Shown: positions 46,424 through 56,091 of the stretch, piece by piece | Numbering within the stretch: the stretch's first letter is position 1 | How the letters are laid out: the number at the start of each line of letters is the position of its first letter | Assembly: GCA_015478675.1 (NCBI GenBank) | Contig: JADMIH010000005.1 | Coordinates: 1-57,741 of the forward strand | DNA length: 57,741 nt | Direction of reading: 5' to 3' | Source of the DNA: Chloroflexota bacterium | GTDB lineage: Bacteria; Chloroflexota; Chloroflexia; QHBQ01; JADMIH01 | The notes under the pieces: model-generated | What the model saw: only the letters and a program-made list of their open reading frames with translations | Told to the model about the DNA's origin: nothing | The model's database searches: none | Position numbers and translations under genes: made by a program

Positions 46424-47173
46424 CTAATCTCTGACGCCTGGTGCGGTAGCACGTTCGGCTACACGAGCAGGAGGGGCAGGGCGCACAGTCTGTAAGTAGC
46501 CGATGAACATCACGAGCACACCAATTACCATGCTCAGGTAAAGGTAGTCGTGGTTATTTAAGCCTGTGAGGCTGGTGACTGTGCCGCCGAGGGCAACGAT
46601 GAAGGTGCCTGCCGCCAGCAGAAAGACGCCTATCATCCTGTTCTTCATGATCCTTTTGCGCCAGAAAACGAAGCCGGACCAGAGTGCGCCGCCCACCACC
46701 AGCAGGGTGCCTATAGAGTTTGTGATCGCGGCAAGCAGACGGGGCAGGGTGAACTTCTTGGGGTCCAGCGCGTCAATGGCGACAGCCTTCCAACCCGCCT
46801 CCTGGCCAAGTATCGCCTGATTGATAGGCGCGGTGAAGATAACGTAGATGCTGATAGCCGTCACCGCGAGGGTAATCGCCAGGGCGACATTGGCGACGCT
46901 GCGCGGGAAGATGAGATAAACGGTGCCCACCCCGAGGAAAGCTACATTGAGTATGGCCCCTGCCAGATAGTAGAAGCGCGCTTCGAGGGGGGTCCAGCCG
47001 CGAAGGTCGGCAAGGACCTGCGCCGCGCCTGCGAGGGCAAAGAGGATAAAGGCCACGCTCCAGACAAGCTCGTGCGGCCTGTGCTTGGTGGCGAAGTAGT
47101 GATTCAGGATGACTATAGCAAAAGCCGCTCCAATAATGGTGACGGTGAGCGGCAGGATCGTCAAAGCAGACAT
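46424..47173 (-). CDS. Polytopic membrane protein of unknown function
   Basis: About 249 residues from ATG at 47171-47173, which has GAGGTGA upstream. Seven membrane helices fill the length, e.g. LTVTIIGAAFAIVILNHYFA, FILFALAGAAQVLADLRG, ANVALAITLAVTAISIYVIF and FLLAAGTFIVALGG. No motif that I can tie to a family. Its stop codon lies 28 bp past the start of the amidohydrolase gene, so it could be the first gene of that transcript. Confidence 0.65.
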   Translation of the reverse strand: MSALTILPLTVTIIGAAFAIVILNHYFATKHRPHELVWSVAFILFALAGAAQVLADLRGWTPLEARFYYLAGAILNVAFLGVGTVYLIFPRSVANVALAITLAVTAISIYVIFTAPINQAILGQEAGWKAVAIDALDPKKFTLPRLLAAITNSIGTLLVVGGALWSGFVFWRKRIMKNRMIGVFLLAAGTFIVALGGTVTSLTGLNNHDYLYLSMVIGVLVMFIGYLQTVRPAPPARVAERATAPGVRD

Positions 47174-47387
47174 ATTCTTCACCTCAAGCGCAGGTGGGGC
47201 ACCTTTGCAAAGTGATGCAAAGCCGTGCCCTCAAGCTTATAAGAACGAAACCACTAACGAGTAGTTTACCCCACAAAGCCGAGCAAGACAATAGCAATCC
47301 TCATGCAAGAGCATATAAGTTGTATATAAATTTTGCGCTCATAGTTTGCGAGTTAGGAGAGACTACCTCTTTCTAATTGCAGAGTTG

Positions 47388-48791
47388 TTATGATTCGACT
47401 TCGCGCTCTGCTATATCTTTGCGGTATTGCGCGCCGATGATCTTTATGCGGGGGATATTGCGGTATACCACTTCGCGGGCCTCGCCGATAGTCGCGGCTT
47501 TGGCCACGACCGTGAGGATGCGCCCTCCGGTGGCGGTGATACCTGCATCCAGGGGTAGAGGAGGGTTAGAGTTAGCAGCCAAGCTCGACCGCGGGAAAAG
47601 TGTGCGGAAGATAGAACGCTCTCTGGGGGAGGCTGCATGCTCAGGCTGGAGTGATAACATACCTTGGGCCTCGGTACCTGCGTGAAAAACCAACACACCT
47701 TCGTCCAGGTCGCCCAGGCCGCTAATCTGAGCCGGCGCGGAGTTACGCAAGGGGTAGCTCTCCGATGCCAGCACCACACCCACCGCAGCCTCATCACTCC
47801 AGGAAATAGCGCCTGCTCGCGATAGATCGCCGGCGGCGACAGCCGTGCAGATCTCATCAAGTGGCGTTTGGAGACGCGGCAATAGAACCTGCGTTTCGGG
47901 GTCGCCCAGGCGGCAGTTGAACTCCAGCACCTTCGGGCCGCTCTCAGTTATCATCAGCCCTGCATAAAGCACTCCCTTGAATGGGGCACCCTCACTCGCC
48001 AGCCCTTGTACTGCTTTGCGGATTATCTTCTCTTCGATTTGCTGCCGCAATTCGGGGCTGATCATGTGGGTAGGAGTGTAAGCGCCCATACCGCCTGTGA
48101 GAGGGCCATGATCAGCTTCGAGCAGCCTTTTGTAGTCGCAGGCGAGAGGCAACATGGATATACGCTCACCATCTGTGAAGGCGTGCGCGCTCACCTCAAA
48201 GCCTTGTAGAAACTCCTCCATCACCACCTTTATGATGTCAGGCTCATGAGGCAGTGCGCCGCTCACCTGCATCTGGGCAATGGCGTCTTCCGCCTCGCTC
48301 GCATCGCCAACGACCGCTGCGCCCTTGCCCGCCGCCAGGCCGTCGGCCTTCAGCACCAGAGGGTAACGTGTGGCAGGCGAGCGAAGCACGTCGAGGAGCG
48401 CGGCCATCCCCTCCGCCACACTGTAAGCTGGCGACGGTATGTCGTGCCGCTGCATGAAGTCACGCGCCCAGGCCTTACTCCACTCTATGCGGGCGGCGGC
48501 TTGCGTTGGGCCGAAGACGGGCACTCCCAGCAGGAGGAGCGAATCGACGATGCCGTGACGCAGAGGCACTTCAGGGCCAACAATCACCAGGTCAATATTG
48601 TTATTAAAGGCCCAGCCCGCCAGTTGGTCGCAGTTGGTTTCGGTACTGATCTGCATGGCGAGGTTCTGCGCGATGAGTGCGGTGCCGCCGTTGCCGGGGG
48701 CGCAGTAGACCGTATCAACAGCGGGGCTGGTCGCTAGCTTCCAGACAATCGCATGTTCACGTCCCCCTGAACCCACAACAAGCACTTTCAT
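47388..48791 (-). CDS. purD: Phosphoribosylamine--glycine ligase
   Basis: 467 residues. [19 protein letters not shown] (start), [59 protein letters not shown] and [35 protein letters not shown] are PurD blocks. ATP-grasp enzyme, second step of purine synthesis. Slightly longer than usual because of an insert before the last strands ([21 protein letters not shown]). Third gene of a guaA-mannosyltransferase-purD run. Confidence 0.94.
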   Translation of the reverse strand: MKVLVVGSGGREHAIVWKLATSPAVDTVYCAPGNGGTALIAQNLAMQISTETNCDQLAGWAFNNNIDLVIVGPEVPLRHGIVDSLLLLGVPVFGPTQAAARIEWSKAWARDFMQRHDIPSPAYSVAEGMAALLDVLRSPATRYPLVLKADGLAAGKGAAVVGDASEAEDAIAQMQVSGALPHEPDIIKVVMEEFLQGFEVSAHAFTDGERISMLPLACDYKRLLEADHGPLTGGMGAYTPTHMISPELRQQIEEKIIRKAVQGLASEGAPFKGVLYAGLMITESGPKVLEFNCRLGDPETQVLLPRLQTPLDEICTAVAAGDLSRAGAISWSDEAAVGVVLASESYPLRNSAPAQISGLGDLDEGVLVFHAGTEAQGMLSLQPEHAASPRERSIFRTLFPRSSLAANSNPPLPLDAGITATGGRILTVVAKAATIGEAREVVYRNIPRIKIIGAQYRKDIAEREVES

Positions 48792-48843
48792 CTAGTCTCT
48801 GCTCCCTCTTTCAACTCCTCGGAATTCGGAATCTCTCGCCGCG

Positions 48844-50136
48844 TCAGCCTATCCACTTTGCGCTTGCGTAGATGTAACTGCACCATGCCAGCAGTGCTAA
48901 AGAAGAGGCTATGAAGCCCACTGCCGCCCACCTCTGGCCCTTCTTCAATGTGCCCAGCCAGATGAGGCCCGGCCACAGCGGCAGCACGTAGCGCGCCATT
49001 GAGAAAGTAATATTGGTGCTGAGCGGATAGATAATACCCAGGACAAGCCAGACCCACTCCGACGCGAGGAGCTTCTTCCGCGCCGCGAACGCGCCAGCCA
49101 GCAGTATGGCTGGCATGGCAAGATCAAGGATCAGATAGAGCCTGCTGCCGTTCCCATAGTATAGCACAGGGTCTTTGTCCACAGGCACCAACCCTGCTAC
49201 ACTCTGCCAGAGCTTCGCCGCGCTCTCCCAGTAAGTCAACAGGAAGAAGGAGGCCTGATGGTTCCACCCCTTGAGCATACTATCGTTGAGGGCAAATGGG
49301 GTGCCGAAGCGCCACCACAGGAACCCTGCGTATATCCCCACACCGAGAGGCGTTAGCCCAAGCCAGAGGATGTCAGCACGCACTTTGCGCCACCGCCAGT
49401 TGCGCTGAGCCAGATAGTCAACCAGCAGCATAGCCAGCAAAAGCACTCCCGTGAAGCGAGTGAGTGAAGCTAGCATGCCAAGCAGCCCGGCGCAAAGCCA
49501 CTTCTGCCGCCAAGTGGAGCGCGCCACAACGAGCGATGCCAGCACCAGCATCAGGAAGAGGCCCTCTGTGTACAGCGCTGAAAAGAAGAAGGCGGTGGGC
49601 AGAGCAGCGAGAGCTAATGCCACTATTGCGCCACCCACCACGCCGAGCCTGGGAGCAAGCAGGCGCATCAGCAAGATAAGCGCAACGAAAAAGCTGAGGT
49701 TGCTGATCAGAAAACCTGCGGCGATGAGAGCGCCATAGGGCTCGTTGCCCCAGTTCCAGCCGAAAGTCAGCCAGCGAAGGAAGGTGGCAATGGCGTTCAT
49801 CAGGAATGGGAATAATGGAGCAAAAGCGACGTTGGTGCCGCCGGGGGATGCCGGATCGTAGGTATATGAATGTTGGGCAATGCCTGCGTACCAGGCAGCA
49901 TCCCACATCAGCGCCAGCTCTGCCAGCCACCCTTTGCTGCGCGCAGGCTCAACTGCAATGAGCCGACTAACCCCTGAGTAGGCACTCAGGAGGGCTACGC
50001 CCCTTGTAAAGAAAAATATGAGAGCGGCAGTAGCCCATTCGTTCGCCAATAAGCCAATTGCGCTTTTTACGTAGGTGCTCTTACTAGCTCTATCTCTTGC
50101 GGGAGCCGCAAGCAACGCGGCGAGTGTCTGTTTCAA
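48844..50136 (-). CDS. PIG-V-like mannosyltransferase, membrane glycosyltransferase
   Basis: 430 residues, about 11-12 membrane helices. LMWDAAWYAGIAQHSY, FAPLFPFLMNAIA, TAFFFSALYTEGLFLMLVLASL and TRFTGVLLLAMLLVDYL follow the plan of the PIG-V/GT-C family, which transfers a sugar from a polyprenol carrier. The sugar and acceptor are unknown. Sits 42 bp downstream of guaA and 52 bp upstream of purD. Confidence 0.75.
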   Translation of the reverse strand: MKQTLAALLAAPARDRASKSTYVKSAIGLLANEWATAALIFFFTRGVALLSAYSGVSRLIAVEPARSKGWLAELALMWDAAWYAGIAQHSYTYDPASPGGTNVAFAPLFPFLMNAIATFLRWLTFGWNWGNEPYGALIAAGFLISNLSFFVALILLMRLLAPRLGVVGGAIVALALAALPTAFFFSALYTEGLFLMLVLASLVVARSTWRQKWLCAGLLGMLASLTRFTGVLLLAMLLVDYLAQRNWRWRKVRADILWLGLTPLGVGIYAGFLWWRFGTPFALNDSMLKGWNHQASFFLLTYWESAAKLWQSVAGLVPVDKDPVLYYGNGSRLYLILDLAMPAILLAGAFAARKKLLASEWVWLVLGIIYPLSTNITFSMARYVLPLWPGLIWLGTLKKGQRWAAVGFIASSLALLAWCSYIYASAKWIG

Positions 50137-50178
50137 GGTGCTCTCTTCGTCAGCAATTGCTCTATAGAAGGCGTGGAT

Positions 50179-51864
50179 TCATTCCCACTCTATTGTAGCC
50201 GGGGGCTTGGAGGTAACGTCATACACCACTCGGTTGACATGAGGCACCTCGTTGACAATCCGGTTAGAAATCCGCCCCAGCACGTCGTAGGGGATCTGCG
50301 CCCAATCAGCTGTCATCCCCTCAACAGAGGTAACGGCCCGCACAGCTACCACATCCGCATATGTGCGGTTGTCGCCCATGACACCTACACTCTGCACAGG
50401 CAAGAGCACCGCGAACGCCTGCCAGATAACCCTTTGTAATCCGGCATTGTGAAGCTCGGCCCTGACTATGGAGTCCGCCGCCCTGAGCGTCTCCAGGCGG
50501 GGGTAGGAGACAGCGCCCAGCACTCGTACCGCAAGTCCAGGACCCGGAAAGGGCTGCCGCCAGACAATTTCTTCCGGCAAGCCAAGCTCCAAACCCACAC
50601 GGCGCACTTCGTCCTTGAAGAGATAGCGCAGAGGCTCTACGAGCTTGAAGCGCAAGTCCGCAGGGAGACCTCCCACATTGTGGTGCGTCTTGATGCGCGC
50701 CGCCGAGGGCCGCTCAGGGCTGGCGCTCTCTATCACATCGGGATAGACGGTGCCCTGCGCAAGGAACTCGAAGTGTCCCAGCCTGGCCGCTTCGTCTTCG
50801 AAGACCCTGATGAATGTAGCGCCGATACGCTTGCGCTTCTCTTCAGGGTCAGTAACGCCCGCCAGCGCTTCCAAAAAGCGCCGCGATGAGTTTACAGCCA
50901 CGAGGTTCATATGCAGGTTGCGGCCAAAGGTTTCTTCAACTTCACGGGCCTCGCCCTGGCGCAGGAGGCCATTATCAACAAAAAGGCAGGTAAGACGGTC
51001 GCCAATGGCTCTGTGAACCAGCGCCGCGGCCACCGACGAGTCTACGCCACCGCTCAAGCCGCAGAGCACACGACTATCACCCACTGCGCTCTTGATTTGG
51101 CCGACGGCTTCGTCAATGAATGAGGCTGCATTCCAGGTGGGGTGTAGCTTTGCCACCTCGAAGAGGAAATTGCCGAGTATCTCCTTGCCCTGCGGAGTGT
51201 GTACTACCTCCGGGTGAAACTGGATGCCGAGCGTGCTGCCCCGACCCATCGCAGCAGTCGGAGCATTGTCCGAGGAGGCCAGCACCTCAAAGCCTTCCGG
51301 CAAACGAGCAACATGGTCGCCGTGACTCATCCAGACCGCAAGATTGCCGTCCAGACCGGCAAAGAGAGGAGAGTGGCCTGTGCGCGTCACGCGAGCAGGG
51401 CCATACTCGCGATGCTCGGCGGCCTCAACATGCCCACCGTAGGCTTGTGTCAGCAGATGCATGCCGTAACAAATGCCAAGCACAGGCAAGCCGCTCTCGA
51501 TGACGTAGGGCGGCAAGGCTGGCGCGCCAGGCTCATAGACGCTGGCAGGCCCGCCGGATAGTATATACGCGCCAGGGTGCAGACGCTGCACTTCAGAGAT
51601 AGGAGTATCGAACGGGAGCAGCTCGCAGTAGACACCAAGCTCGCGCACCCTGCGAGCGATAAGCTGGCTGTATTGCGAACCGAAGTCGAGAATAGCCACA
51701 GTGTCGCGCTGCTTCAATGGGCGCGGAGCGGCGACGAGAGCTCCTTTAACAGGCGCAGCGCCTTCGCGCTCGGCTGTCTCCTCTTCCGCTACGAGCAGAA
51801 GGGTGTCCATAGCTACTGCTTCCATACCCTCCGGCAGTGGCTCGGTTATACTGGTTTCCTGCAT
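50179..51864 (-). CDS. guaA: GMP synthase (glutamine-hydrolysing)
   Basis: About 561 residues from ATG at 51862-51864 (GGGAGAAA upstream). After an acidic leader of about 50 residues come the amidotransferase domain ([24 protein letters not shown] with the active Cys, QFHPEV), the ATP-pyrophosphatase loop [14 protein letters not shown], and the dimerisation end [12 protein letters not shown]...[10 protein letters not shown]. Converts XMP to GMP. The leader is longer than in the usual 525-residue enzyme. Confidence 0.94.
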   Translation of the reverse strand: MQETSITEPLPEGMEAVAMDTLLLVAEEETAEREGAAPVKGALVAAPRPLKQRDTVAILDFGSQYSQLIARRVRELGVYCELLPFDTPISEVQRLHPGAYILSGGPASVYEPGAPALPPYVIESGLPVLGICYGMHLLTQAYGGHVEAAEHREYGPARVTRTGHSPLFAGLDGNLAVWMSHGDHVARLPEGFEVLASSDNAPTAAMGRGSTLGIQFHPEVVHTPQGKEILGNFLFEVAKLHPTWNAASFIDEAVGQIKSAVGDSRVLCGLSGGVDSSVAAALVHRAIGDRLTCLFVDNGLLRQGEAREVEETFGRNLHMNLVAVNSSRRFLEALAGVTDPEEKRKRIGATFIRVFEDEAARLGHFEFLAQGTVYPDVIESASPERPSAARIKTHHNVGGLPADLRFKLVEPLRYLFKDEVRRVGLELGLPEEIVWRQPFPGPGLAVRVLGAVSYPRLETLRAADSIVRAELHNAGLQRVIWQAFAVLLPVQSVGVMGDNRTYADVVAVRAVTSVEGMTADWAQIPYDVLGRISNRIVNEVPHVNRVVYDVTSKPPATIEWE

Positions 51865-51930
51865 ACTTTCTCCCTGTTTAGCTGTTGCACATCTGCTAGC
51901 CAACGGCTGGTCCGGTGTCATCTTTTCCGT

Positions 51931-52722
51931 CTACTCCGACTTCCGCAAGAAACTCAAGACGATGCGATTAAACTCTTGCGGCTTCTGATAGAAAGGCATA
52001 TGCCCCGCACCACGTATGATGGCGATCCGCGCACTTGCAATATGTTTGACCAGGAAAACGCCATGCTCAAGAGGCACGATGCGGTCACGTGAACCCCAGA
52101 CGATGAGGGTAGGCATTGTCAGCCCGGGCAGGTAGCCGTCCACGAACTCACTTTGCAGCATTTGTAACGCGGGGCGCAGGGCTGTGGCCCTGGTGGAGAG
52201 CCGGATCATAGTTGGGTAGATTCCGAGATGGAAGGTGCTGCGGTCAGCGATCATCTTAATGGGAACCTGCCATCGCGGTTCGGTGCGAGCAAGACCGGCG
52301 CTGTCTACCAACACCAGCTTGCGTATGCGGGCAGGTTGCTCCGCAGCGGTGGCTATGGCTACCTGGCCGCCCATAGAATGGCCCAGCAGGTCAGTTTGCT
52401 CTACGCCCAGGCTGTCGAGAAAAGCGTTGAGAATGTTAGCGAAGGCTGATAAATTGTAGCTTGGTAGCCGTCCTGAATAGCCGAACCCAGGAATGTCAGG
52501 AGCAATTACCCGACGCTCAGCGGAGAGCGCGGGCAGCAGATGTGGATACCAGTAGTCGCCTCCTGCCTGATAACCGTGCAGCAAAACTACAGGTACGCCT
52601 GCGTGGTCAGCGCCCGCTTCGATGTACCTGATGCGCGTGCCATTTACCTCCGCGAAACGAATAGCATCACCTCTACGGTTGGTTCGTAGCTTGGGGGGTG
52701 CTGATATAGATGTATTCGTCAT
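51931..52722 (-). CDS. Alpha/beta hydrolase
   Basis: 263 residues. VVLLHGYQAGGDYWYPHLLPAL (oxyanion loop), GHSMGGQVAIATAAEQPARIRKLVLVD (nucleophile Ser), LIVWGSRDRIVPLEHG (Asp) and IRGAGHMPFYQKPQEFNRIVLSFL (His) give a full catalytic triad. Substrate unknown. It overlaps the RusA-like gene upstream by 50 bp, so the two are translated from one mRNA. Confidence 0.88.
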   Translation of the reverse strand: MTNTSISAPPKLRTNRRGDAIRFAEVNGTRIRYIEAGADHAGVPVVLLHGYQAGGDYWYPHLLPALSAERRVIAPDIPGFGYSGRLPSYNLSAFANILNAFLDSLGVEQTDLLGHSMGGQVAIATAAEQPARIRKLVLVDSAGLARTEPRWQVPIKMIADRSTFHLGIYPTMIRLSTRATALRPALQMLQSEFVDGYLPGLTMPTLIVWGSRDRIVPLEHGVFLVKHIASARIAIIRGAGHMPFYQKPQEFNRIVLSFLRKSE

Positions 52723-53152
52723 CGAAGTGCCAATCTTCTTCCTTTATCGCTTCCAGGGTGACATCAATCCGAGGGTTGAGTGGGTCTATACGCTTGACAA
52801 GGTGTATATCTACAACTCGATTGTCATTGATGCCAAGGGATTCGCAAAGTGCGTCCTGGGTTATCTTCAGACCGCCGTCGAGGTCGCGCTTCATGGGCGT
52901 CTTGAAATAGAAATCTATGAAAAGGGCAAGATAGGCTGAACGCAACGCCTCGATCATTGCGGCGGGTAAGCGGCCTGCGTAGCTGAGCGACGCGATCTCA
53001 GACTTGACCTCAGCCTTGAAGCGACGCGCTTCCGCAGAGAGCACGCGGCGGCCCTTCACCGTGGCGTACTGCTCGTTGATACCAGGCGGCAGAGGCAATC
53101 TGATGAGGAGCATACCCTGTCTGGCTGCCGAGCTTTCCTTCTCACCACCCAT
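52673..53152 (-). CDS. RusA-family Holliday junction resolvase
   Basis: 159 residues. MKRDLDGGLKITQDALCESLGINDNRVVDIHLVKR has the RusA active-site pattern: Asp90, Asp92, Lys96 and an acidic residue near 110. RLPLPPGINEQYATVKGRR is the amino-terminal strand with the conserved N-x-Y. RusA proteins cut four-way DNA junctions and are mostly of phage origin. Here it stands in a housekeeping region next to a hydrolase, without phage genes. The ATG follows a -10 box by six bases, so the mRNA may be leaderless; ATG at codon 14 (MLLIRL) is another option. Confidence 0.82.
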   Translation of the reverse strand: MGGEKESSAARQGMLLIRLPLPPGINEQYATVKGRRVLSAEARRFKAEVKSEIASLSYAGRLPAAMIEALRSAYLALFIDFYFKTPMKRDLDGGLKITQDALCESLGINDNRVVDIHLVKRIDPLNPRIDVTLEAIKEEDWHFDDEYIYISTPQATNQP

Positions 53153-53158
53153 GAGAAG

Positions 53159-53164
53159 ATTATA
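53159..53164 (-). promoter_or_regulatory. -10 box of the RusA/hydrolase operon, possibly leaderless
   Basis: TATAAT (minus strand) six bases before the start codon at 53152, within GGTATGCTATAATCTT. The same word, inverted, serves the plus-strand gene at 53265. Confidence 0.5.
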
Positions 53165-53264
53165 GCATACCAGGGGTTGGAGAACGGGAGATAGGATTGT
53201 TGGCTACTCTCTGCCGTTTTGCGGCTCCTAACTCGTAGCCCCTGATCTCGCATCTCCCGTATGC

Positions 53265-53270
53265 TATAAT
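53265..53270 (+). promoter_or_regulatory. -10 box for the rnc/prs transcript
   Basis: TATAAT within GTATGCTATAATCTT, 33 bp before ATG at 53304, with AATGAGGAGAACC as ribosome site. Confidence 0.55.
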
Positions 53271-53303
53271 CTTGGATAGCACCAAAAATGAGGAGAACCA
53301 GCC

Positions 53304-53717
53304 ATGCCCGACGAATTACAGACCCTGTTGAACTATATAGTCGCTCATCCGCTTATGGAGCGCGAAAGCACCGAGGCGCAACTTGACGCATCAGCGGTGC
53401 AGGACGTGAACCGGGAGATAAGCGAAATAGACGCAGACCACAGAGCAGACGCCGAGAGGTTAGCGCCATACTTCGCGCGTGGACTGCGTATGGCGGCGGG
53501 AGGCTCTCTGGTGGTGGACGATACCGATCCTCTGGGCAACTCTGTAGCCGACGCCTTTGCCCGTTTTCTCGTGACGACCAACCTGGCGACATCGCGGAGC
53601 ACGCCTCTCGCCAACTCACACTACAGGTACACCTTCGACGTAGATTGGCGCCGGCTACGCTCTCTCGCAGAGCAGGCAGGCATCAATCTTGATGCGGCGT
53701 TGGCGAATACAAAGTAG
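53304..53717 (+). CDS. Conserved small protein upstream of rnc
   Basis: 137 residues, not recognised. Helical start (MPDELQTLLNYIVAHPLMERES), acidic middle (NREISEIDADHRADAERLAPYFARGL) and SHYRYTFDVDWRRLRSLAEQAGINLDAALANTK at the end. Soluble, no signal. It begins the transcript that continues, two bases later, with rnc; it may be a small regulator or RNA-linked factor, but there is no direct evidence. Confidence 0.7.
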   Translation: MPDELQTLLNYIVAHPLMERESTEAQLDASAVQDVNREISEIDADHRADAERLAPYFARGLRMAAGGSLVVDDTDPLGNSVADAFARFLVTTNLATSRSTPLANSHYRYTFDVDWRRLRSLAEQAGINLDAALANTK

Positions 53718-53719
53718 TA

Positions 53720-54550
53720 ATGCTGTTGGACGCACCGAGGCCGAAGGAGAGCAGGGCACACGATACAGCGATGGGTGCGCGCACGGAGACAGGCGCGCCA
53801 CCCAAAAGGCCTCTTTCTGAGCTTGAGCAAGCAATCGGCTATAGCTTCAAGGAGGAAGATTACCTGCGGACAGCGATGGTACATAAGTCTTACCTGCATG
53901 ACGTACCGGAGTTCAGCCTCGGCTCCAACGAGCGGCTTGAGTTCCTGGGCGATGCGGCGCTCGGCTTCATCGTATCAAGCGACCTCTTCAATGAGCACAG
54001 GGATGTGTCGGAAGGGCAGCTAACCGCCTGGCGCGGCGCGCTGGTGAGACTGAGCACGCTGGCCGAGGTCGCTGAGCCTTTGGCGCTCGGCGAATATCTG
54101 TATATGAGTCGCGGCGAAGAAGCAGCAGGCGGCAGAGCGAGGCCCAGCAATATGGGTCGGGCGGTGGAGGCGCTACTGGGAGCAGTATACCTGGATGGAG
54201 GGCTTGAGGCTGCTGCCACTGTCTGGCATAAAGCTCTGGGAGGCAGGAGCATAGAGCAGATGCAAGCCGTGTTGAGCGGAGATTACAAGAGCCAGCTTCA
54301 GCAATTCACCCAGGCGCACCTCAAAGCGACCCCCGTCTACCGGCTCGTAAATACCAGCGGGCCGGCGCATGCACAGCACTTTCATGTTGAGGTAGTCGCG
54401 GATAACCAAGTGCTGGCAAGGGGCAGTGGTAAGAACAAGCAAATCGCTGAACAGGCAGCAGCGCAACAAGCATTAGGGGCGCTAACGAGCGAAGAAGCAG
54501 CAGATGGCGGAGGCGACGACGAAGCCGAAATGGAGCTAGAAAGGTCTTGA
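53720..54550 (+). CDS. rnc: Ribonuclease III
   Basis: 276 residues. NERLEFLGDAALGFIVSSDLF holds the first acidic cluster (Glu, Glu, Asp). RPSNMGRAVEALLGAVYLDGG is the second block, in which Glu150 is kept but the usual Asp three residues before it is Arg147. The dsRNA-binding domain starts DYKSQLQQFTQAHLKATPVY and contains VLARGSGKNKQIAEQAAAQQAL. Processes rRNA and other double-stranded RNA. The frame has about 30 extra residues at the start, so a later start is possible. Its last base pairs overlap the start of prs (TTGA). Confidence 0.92.
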   Translation: MLLDAPRPKESRAHDTAMGARTETGAPPKRPLSELEQAIGYSFKEEDYLRTAMVHKSYLHDVPEFSLGSNERLEFLGDAALGFIVSSDLFNEHRDVSEGQLTAWRGALVRLSTLAEVAEPLALGEYLYMSRGEEAAGGRARPSNMGRAVEALLGAVYLDGGLEAAATVWHKALGGRSIEQMQAVLSGDYKSQLQQFTQAHLKATPVYRLVNTSGPAHAQHFHVEVVADNQVLARGSGKNKQIAEQAAAQQALGALTSEEAADGGGDDEAEMELERS

Positions 54551-55527
54551 GCGTGCACTTTGAAGACTTGACGATATTCACAGGCAACGCGAACCCACAA
54601 CTGGCCGAGGCAATAGCCGCCGATCTGAAGGTGGGGCTAGGCAATCTACAGGTGACGGAGTTCTCTAACGAGAATATCTTCGTCAAAATAAATGAGAGCG
54701 TGCGTGAGAACGACGTCTTCATAGTGCAGCCTTTTTCATCGCCGGTCAACAGGTCTATCATGGAGCTGTTGATTATCATTGATGCTGCAAAGCGAGCATC
54801 AGCGGGCCGAATTACAGCAGTTGTGCCTTACTATGCCTATGGACGAACCGATAAGAAAGATCAGCCACGAGTGCCGATCACCGCGCGTCTGATCGCAGAC
54901 CTGATCACAACGGCGGGGGCGGACCGTATTCTCACGGTCGATTTGCACGCGGGGCAAATCCAGGGATTTTTCAATATTCCGGTAGATGAGCTAACCGCCA
55001 TGTACCTCCTCGCCAACTATTATCGTGCGAAGAAGATCAGGGACAAGGTAGTGGTCTCAACCGACATCGGTAACGCCAAGCGAGCGCGAAACTTTGCCGA
55101 GCTGTTGGATGCGCCCCTTGCCATCGTGGAGAAAAGGCGACTAGGCAACGCCGACCGCACGGAGGTCATGAATCTGATAGGTGAAGTGGAAGGTAAAACA
55201 GCTATCCTGGTGGACGATGAGATAGATACGGCAGGCTCTGTAACTCAGGCAGCCAACACAGTTCTGGAGCATGGCGCGAAGCAGATTTATGCAGCTTGCG
55301 TACACCCCGTTCTATCAGGGTCAGCCATTGAGAGATTGCGCGAAAGCCCGATCGTTGAGTTCGTAACCACCGACACTATCCCTATACCACCTGAAAAGCG
55401 GTTGGACAACATGCGAGTGTTGAGCGTCGCTCCCATGCTCGCTGAGACGATAGCCCGCATACATACCGGCGGGTCAATAGGCGCACTCTTTGAGGCTAAC
55501 AGGCAAGGTATCCTGGACAACAGCTAG
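54547..55527 (+). CDS. prs: Ribose-phosphate pyrophosphokinase
   Basis: 326 residues. FTGNANPQLAEAIAADL, IVQPFSSPVNRSIMELLIIIDAAKRASAGRITAVVPYYAYGRTDKKDQPRVPITARLIADLI, DLHAGQIQGFF, KRRLGNADRTEVMNLIGEVEGKTAILVDDEIDTAGS (PRPP loop with the flexible acidic motif). Makes PRPP for purines, pyrimidines and histidine. Start TTG overlaps the rnc stop; a GTG two codons later is the alternative. Confidence 0.94.
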   Translation: MSVHFEDLTIFTGNANPQLAEAIAADLKVGLGNLQVTEFSNENIFVKINESVRENDVFIVQPFSSPVNRSIMELLIIIDAAKRASAGRITAVVPYYAYGRTDKKDQPRVPITARLIADLITTAGADRILTVDLHAGQIQGFFNIPVDELTAMYLLANYYRAKKIRDKVVVSTDIGNAKRARNFAELLDAPLAIVEKRRLGNADRTEVMNLIGEVEGKTAILVDDEIDTAGSVTQAANTVLEHGAKQIYAACVHPVLSGSAIERLRESPIVEFVTTDTIPIPPEKRLDNMRVLSVAPMLAETIARIHTGGSIGALFEANRQGILDNS

Positions 55528-55548
55528 GGTGTGAACGGCTTCGCCTCC

Positions 55549-56034
55549 TCAAGGTTCAGCAATCTCCACCACACGTACATACGGCAGCAAGTACCACGCA
55601 TCTGTCTTAACACGTAGAGCAGCGTCGCGCCAGGGACCGGAAGAACGCACACCCCGGTACTTGAAACGCACCATCGTCACCCACTGGCCGCTCAGAGTTT
55701 GCTCTCGACTGGTAGTAACGTTTGATAACTCAGCGCCTTTGAGCCAAAGCGAGTCACGCTGTACGTCCAGAGCTAACGATTGTCGGTTCCAGCCTTTGTT
55801 CTCCGAGAAGTGATCTCCAAGGAACTCTGCGAGGGCGGTGTTGCCACTGCTGATGGCGTTTACATAGGTAAGGCCGAGGAAAGCGGTCTGGTCGGCAGCC
55901 ACAAGCAAAGCGAAAGAGCCGGCGCAAGACAGGGCAAAGAGGAAGGCGGCCAACCAGAGCCACAAGCGGAAGCGCCTGCGCGGGTTAGCGCTTGCACCGG
56001 CAAGGGAAGTGCTACTGTCGGCTGCTACTGACAT
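55549..56034 (-). CDS. Single-pass membrane protein, unknown
   Basis: About 161 residues from ATG at 56032-56034; a GTG nine codons upstream extends the frame. Basic stretch RRRFRLW, one membrane helix (LWLAAFLFALSCAGSFALLVAADQ), then an extracytoplasmic beta-rich domain with NKGWNRQSLALDVQRDSLWLKGAELSNVTT and ALRVKTDAWYLLPYVRVVEIAEP. Not recognised. Convergent with prs. Confidence 0.65.
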   Translation of the reverse strand: MSVAADSSTSLAGASANPRRRFRLWLWLAAFLFALSCAGSFALLVAADQTAFLGLTYVNAISSGNTALAEFLGDHFSENKGWNRQSLALDVQRDSLWLKGAELSNVTTSREQTLSGQWVTMVRFKYRGVRSSGPWRDAALRVKTDAWYLLPYVRVVEIAEP

Positions 56035-56091
56035 AGCCCTATTGTAAGTTGCATCAGCCACTCAGGCAAGTTCAACATTGCGCGCTTTAGG

